From: Desulfobacteraceae bacterium
GTDB lineage: Bacteria > Desulfobacterota > DSM-4660 > Desulfatiglandales > Desulfatiglandaceae
DNA length: 8,103 nt
NCBI GenBank assembly: GCA_030642205.1
Contig: DAOWOF010000097.1
Location: 1 to 8,103 of the forward strand
Direction of reading: 5' to 3'
Under the pieces are notes generated by a model, which made no database searches, was not told the DNA's origin, and worked only from the letters and a program-made list of their open reading frames with translations. The translations under genes were made by a program, and so were the position numbers. Shown here one piece after another: positions 5,605 through 8,103 of this stretch. Position 1 is the stretch's first letter. Every line of letters starts with the position of its first letter.

Positions 5605-6549
5605 ATGTCAAATAAACAAAAAAGGGTCATGGTTACAGGAGGGGCAGGTTTTTTAGGATCGCACCTCTGCGAACGGCTGGTAAAAGAGAGTCAGCATGTC
5701 CTCTGCCTTGATAATTTTATTACAGGGTCAAAAGCAAATATTAAACATCTTTTAAATGAAACGAACTTTGAACTGCTTCAACATGATTTAGTTAATCCGA
5801 TAATTCTCCCTGTAGATCAAATATACAATCTTGCTTGCCCTGCATCACCTGTCCAATATCAATCAAACCCAATTAAAACGATTAAAACAAATCTCCTGGG
5901 AGCCATTAATATGCTGGAATTGGCAAAAAAGGCGAATGCTACTATTTTACAGGCCTCTACCAGTGAGATCTATGGCGATCCAACCATGCATCCTCAAAAA
6001 GAAGATTATTGGGGAAATACGAATCCCATCGGCCCACGTGCCTGTTATGATGAAGGCAAACGCTGCGCTGAAACCCTTTTTTTTGATTATTATCGACAGG
6101 CAAAAACAAGAATCAAGGTTGTTCGAATATTTAATACCTATGGCCCCAAAATGGATCTCAATGATGGCAGGGTAATCAGCAATTTTGTTGTTCAGGCCTT
6201 AACAAATCAGGATATTACCATTTATGGGAAAGGAAATCATACCAGATCTTTCTGCTATGTCGATGATTTAACAGAAGGCCTGATCAGGATGATGAATAGT
6301 CCTGATAATTTTATTGGTCCGGTTAATCTTGGTAATCCGGACGAAATTTCTATACTGGAAGTCGCCAAGCTTATTCTGAGACTGACTCAAAGCAAATCAA
6401 ATCTCATTTTTCGTGATCTTCCCCAGGATGATCCTGGCAGACGGCAACCTGATATTGGTCTGGCCAAAGAACGTCTTGACTGGCAGCCAACGTTAAATTT
6501 AAAAAAAGGACTTATACAAACAATAGAATATTTCAAAACTTTGCTTTGA
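5605..6549 (+). CDS. UDP-glucuronate decarboxylase-like NAD-dependent sugar-nucleotide enzyme
   Basis: This 314-residue protein is an extended short-chain dehydrogenase/reductase resembling UDP-xylose synthase (UXS). UXS oxidises and decarboxylates UDP-glucuronate to UDP-xylose using bound NAD. The NAD motif GGAGFLG lies at residues 12-18. Ser118-Thr119-Ser120-Glu121 and Tyr148-x3-Lys152 (YDEGK) form the catalytic set. IYNLACPASP, EDYWGNTNPIGPRACYDEGKR, RIFNTYGP, DGRVISNF and the late QDDPGRRQPD are strongly UXS-like and argue against a plain UDP-glucose 4-epimerase. There is no N-terminal membrane segment, so it is a soluble form. UDP-xylose would feed capsule, lipopolysaccharide or exopolysaccharide synthesis, but no glycosyltransferase is in the window. 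The ATG has only a weak ribosome binding site, so expression may be low or the start may differ. Confidence 0.85.
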   Translation: MSNKQKRVMVTGGAGFLGSHLCERLVKESQHVLCLDNFITGSKANIKHLLNETNFELLQHDLVNPIILPVDQIYNLACPASPVQYQSNPIKTIKTNLLGAINMLELAKKANATILQASTSEIYGDPTMHPQKEDYWGNTNPIGPRACYDEGKRCAETLFFDYYRQAKTRIKVVRIFNTYGPKMDLNDGRVISNFVVQALTNQDITIYGKGNHTRSFCYVDDLTEGLIRMMNSPDNFIGPVNLGNPDEISILEVAKLILRLTQSKSNLIFRDLPQDDPGRRQPDIGLAKERLDWQPTLNLKKGLIQTIEYFKTLL

Positions 6550-6584
6550 TGATTGACTATATGATACAGGAGAAGGTTTTAATT

Positions 6585-6878
6585 ATGAATAGTACCGTAA
6601 AAGAAGACCAATGGATCTGGGTTATAATCCAGGATCCTGATAAGAATGAACAAATTTTAGGTCAGCATGATAATGAGCAGGAAAAATCATTTATTCCATT
6701 TTTTTTAAGTAAAGAAGACGCCCAGATTGGGCGTGATTTTCTTACCCGTGAAAAAGGGCATAGATATGAGGCACAGGCTATCCTTTTTGAAGACTTGATT
6801 CAACAGGCAGCCCAAAATGGCCTTGAGGTGTATTTATTAAATGATGCAGGGAAGATACTAGAAAAAAATATACTATGA
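6585..6878 (+). CDS. small unrecognised protein (97 residues)
   Basis: I do not recognise this family. The protein is acidic, with WIWVIIQDP near the start, ILGQHDNEQEKSFIPFFL, a KEDAQ segment, YEAQAILFEDL and a closing VYLLNDAGKIL. The alternating strand-like and helix-like pieces suggest a small soluble alpha/beta protein. There is no Cys, no signal peptide and no membrane segment. I chose ATG 6585 because AGGAGAAGG lies upstream at usable spacing. ATG 6549 overlaps the preceding stop codon (TGATG), and TTG 6546 and ATG 6561 lack a ribosome binding site. The gene begins 35 bases after the UXS-like gene and is probably in its operon. It ends just before a bidirectional terminator. The clean ribosome binding site, codon pattern and position make it a likely real gene. 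Confidence 0.7.
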   Translation: MNSTVKEDQWIWVIIQDPDKNEQILGQHDNEQEKSFIPFFLSKEDAQIGRDFLTREKGHRYEAQAILFEDLIQQAAQNGLEVYLLNDAGKILEKNIL

Positions 6879-6886
6879 AAGGATAA

Positions 6887-6917
6887 AAAAAGCTCTGCAA
6901 ATTAAGCCGAGCTTTTT
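6887..6917. terminator. bidirectional rho-independent terminator
   Basis: AAAAAGCTC (6887-6895) and GAGCTTTTT (6909-6917) pair perfectly around a 13-base loop. The A-run on the left and T-run on the right give a U-tract on either strand. It lies between converging transcription units and probably ends both the plus-strand UXS operon and the minus-strand frdAB transcript. Confidence 0.75.
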
Positions 6918-6942
6918 CAATTACGCCTTTAGTTTTAATGAA

Positions 6943-6953
6943 CTTTTTACGAG
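6943..6953 (-). repeat. inverted copy of the CTCGTAAAAAG motif
   Basis: CTTTTTACGAG here is the exact reverse complement of CTCGTAAAAAG at 4449-4459, at the left boundary of the structured element. On the minus strand both are followed by TTCA (with one extra G in the 4449 copy). It may be a terminal fragment of the same dispersed element, 24 bases after the frdB stop. Confidence 0.35.
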
Positions 6954-6977
6954 GCTATTGATCTTGGTCTAATAAAA

Positions 6978-7721
6978 TCAGGATTTAAATTTAAAGAGAT
7001 GCTTAATAGCGCTCCAGCCCATTTTACGTCTAAGAATGCCAAGCTGATCCTGAAGAGGCAGATTCTTGGGGCATACATCTTCACAGGCCAAAAGCCCCAT
7101 ACAACCAAAGATACCCTCATCAGTACCAACAACTTCAAAATATTCATGTTCCGTCCGTTCATCCCTGGGGTCCAACATAAACCGCGCTATTCGATTAAGC
7201 GCGATTGCCCCCATAAAGTCCGGACGCATATTGGCTGTACCACATGACGCAACACAACAGCCACACTCAATGCAACGCTCAAGCTCATAGATCTCCTCAG
7301 CTGTCGCGTTATCCATCTTTTCTTCTTCCTCATCCGGATTCAGCGTCTTTGTTGTATGAATCCATGAGCCTACTTTTTCATTTATGCCCCTAAACCATGT
7401 CCCTGTATCCACTGACAGATCTCCAATAAGCTTGAAAACCGGTAGCGGCATAAGGGTAATTTCATCTGGTAGCTCTTTGGTCAAGGTCTTGCAGGCCAGG
7501 TCAGGTCTTCCATTAATCATCATGGCACATGCACCGCATATACCGGCACGGCAACAAAAATCGAACTGTAACGAAGAGTCATGTTCTGCCCTTATTTTAG
7601 TTAAAGCAATATAAAGGGTCATACTATCAGTCTCTTCCAGAAAGAATGTATCAGTATGCGGTTTATAGTCTCGTTCCTGCGGATTGAAACGAAATATATT
7701 AAATTTAAGATTCCTGGCCAT
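6978..7721 (-). CDS. frdB: fumarate reductase / succinate dehydrogenase iron-sulfur subunit
   Basis: This 247-residue protein is the electron-transfer subunit that links the flavoprotein FrdA to the membrane quinone site. It closely resembles the Wolinella FrdB type. The N-terminal [2Fe-2S] domain has Cys57, Cys62, Cys65 and Cys77 (CRAGICGAC and the later Cys of RPDLAC). The C-terminal ferredoxin domain has CIECGCCVASC. By homology with E. coli FrdB, Cys150, 153, 156 and 217 hold the [4Fe-4S] cluster, and Cys160, 207 and 213 the [3Fe-4S] cluster. All cluster ligands are present. The ATG (7719-7721) has AGGAG six bases upstream and lies 25 bases after the frdA stop, giving order frdA-frdB. In Desulfobacterota such enzymes often run as menaquinone-linked succinate dehydrogenase, so direction cannot be read from sequence. 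Confidence 0.95.
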   Translation of the reverse strand: MARNLKFNIFRFNPQERDYKPHTDTFFLEETDSMTLYIALTKIRAEHDSSLQFDFCCRAGICGACAMMINGRPDLACKTLTKELPDEITLMPLPVFKLIGDLSVDTGTWFRGINEKVGSWIHTTKTLNPDEEEEKMDNATAEEIYELERCIECGCCVASCGTANMRPDFMGAIALNRIARFMLDPRDERTEHEYFEVVGTDEGIFGCMGLLACEDVCPKNLPLQDQLGILRRKMGWSAIKHLFKFKS

Positions 7722-7746
7722 CCTTTTCTCCTATAACTTCTCCATA

Positions 7747-8103
7747 TCAGCTAATGATTTTACTGGCTCCATAGCCTCTGTCTCCAGGAGGCAATTCCAT
7801 AATATTTGTAGCAGGCTCGTAATTAAGAGTAGGAAGAGTACTCCCTTCTTGCCATGTTGCCAAAGTTCGGTTTAACCAATCACGATCATTTCGGGCATTA
7901 TAGTCCTCTCGGGCATGACATCCACGACTCTCCGTACGCTGTAAGGCAGCATAAGACACGCAGATGGCTAATTTAACCATACCCTGTATTTTAAGCGCCA
8001 TGCCAAGCTCCGGATTAGCGCCTATGCCATTTGATTTCAAACCAACCTTTGTGGCCTTCCCATAGATCTCCTGAAGATTATCAACAGCTTTTTGCAGGTC
8101 TGT
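7747..8103 (-). CDS. frdA: fumarate reductase / succinate dehydrogenase flavoprotein subunit, C-terminal fragment
   Basis: The last 118 residues are visible; the reading frame stays open to the right edge, so the FAD domain and catalytic arginine are outside. The fragment covers the C-terminal helical domain. It contains NPELGMALKIQGMVKLA and the strongly conserved RTESRGCHAREDY with a following RND, then WLNRTLATW, and ends near PPGDRGYGA. This matches the C-terminus of Wolinella-type FrdA, although Wolinella FrdA as I recall it carries a longer tail after the RGYG motif, which is absent here. FrdA oxidises succinate or reduces fumarate and passes electrons to FrdB, encoded 25 bases downstream. 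A cytochrome b subunit (frdC) would be expected upstream of frdA, beyond the window (inference from the usual frdCAB order). Confidence 0.93.
   Translation of the reverse strand, partial: TDLQKAVDNLQEIYGKATKVGLKSNGIGANPELGMALKIQGMVKLAICVSYAALQRTESRGCHAREDYNARNDRDWLNRTLATWQEGSTLPTLNYEPATNIMELPPGDRGYGASKIIS

Noticed and set aside
6546..6584. Earlier starts (TTG 6546, ATG 6549, ATG 6561) for the small protein
   Set aside because: None has a ribosome binding site, while ATG 6585 follows AGGAGAAGG.
6999..7875. Plus-strand open frames opposite frdA and frdB
   Set aside because: The minus-strand proteins carry all expected cluster ligands and conserved motifs, so the opposite frames are shadows.
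1..8103. CRISPR array, transposase, tRNA, rRNA or defence system
   Set aside because: No regularly spaced repeats, transposase motifs, cloverleaf or recognised defence genes were seen on either strand.

Overview
This 8.1 kb window is AT-rich bacterial DNA with ordinary bacterial gene density. Its gene content suggests a strictly anaerobic Gram-negative bacterium of the Desulfobacterota (former Deltaproteobacteria) type, perhaps a sulfate reducer. The clues are a fumarate reductase/succinate dehydrogenase of the Wolinella type, an oxygen-sensitive-looking enoate reductase with an iron-sulfur and flavin architecture, an ADP-forming acyl-CoA synthetase, and a DUF134 regulator. The taxonomic placement is inference; no marker gene is present.

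Layout. Positions 1-90 (minus) hold the first 30 codons of a DUF134/UPF0251 protein, with a near-consensus sigma70 promoter. After a 308-bp divergent intergenic region, a 647-residue enoate reductase / 2,4-dienoyl-CoA reductase-like flavoprotein (399-2342) ends at a perfect 21-bp hairpin. Next is the alpha-type subunit of an ADP-forming acyl-CoA synthetase (2476-3912), tightly coupled to a TTG-started hypoxanthine phosphoribosyltransferase (3915-4436). A 304-bp intergenic region full of inverted repeats follows. It precedes the ATP-grasp beta-type subunit of the synthetase (4741-5409). A UDP-glucuronate decarboxylase-like sugar nucleotide enzyme (5605-6549) and a small unrecognised protein (6585-6878) close the plus-strand set. 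A bidirectional terminator separates them from the minus-strand frdA-frdB pair, where frdA runs off the right edge.

How the genes fit together. The reductase could act on enoates or unsaturated acyl-CoAs. The two separate synthetase subunits together carry both expected phosphohistidine sites, and could convert an acyl-CoA plus ADP and Pi into acid plus ATP. The fumarate reductase/succinate dehydrogenase links carbon metabolism to the menaquinone pool. A joint acyl-CoA pathway is plausible but not proven.

The least explained material is non-coding. A GC-rich, foldable element at 4457-4552 has a diverged, internally shortened relative at 302-381, directly upstream of the reductase gene. The first 11 bases of its boundary region recur in inverted orientation at 6943-6953. 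This looks like a small dispersed intergenic repeat family, which I cannot name. I found no tRNA, rRNA, CRISPR array, transposase or recognisable defence system.
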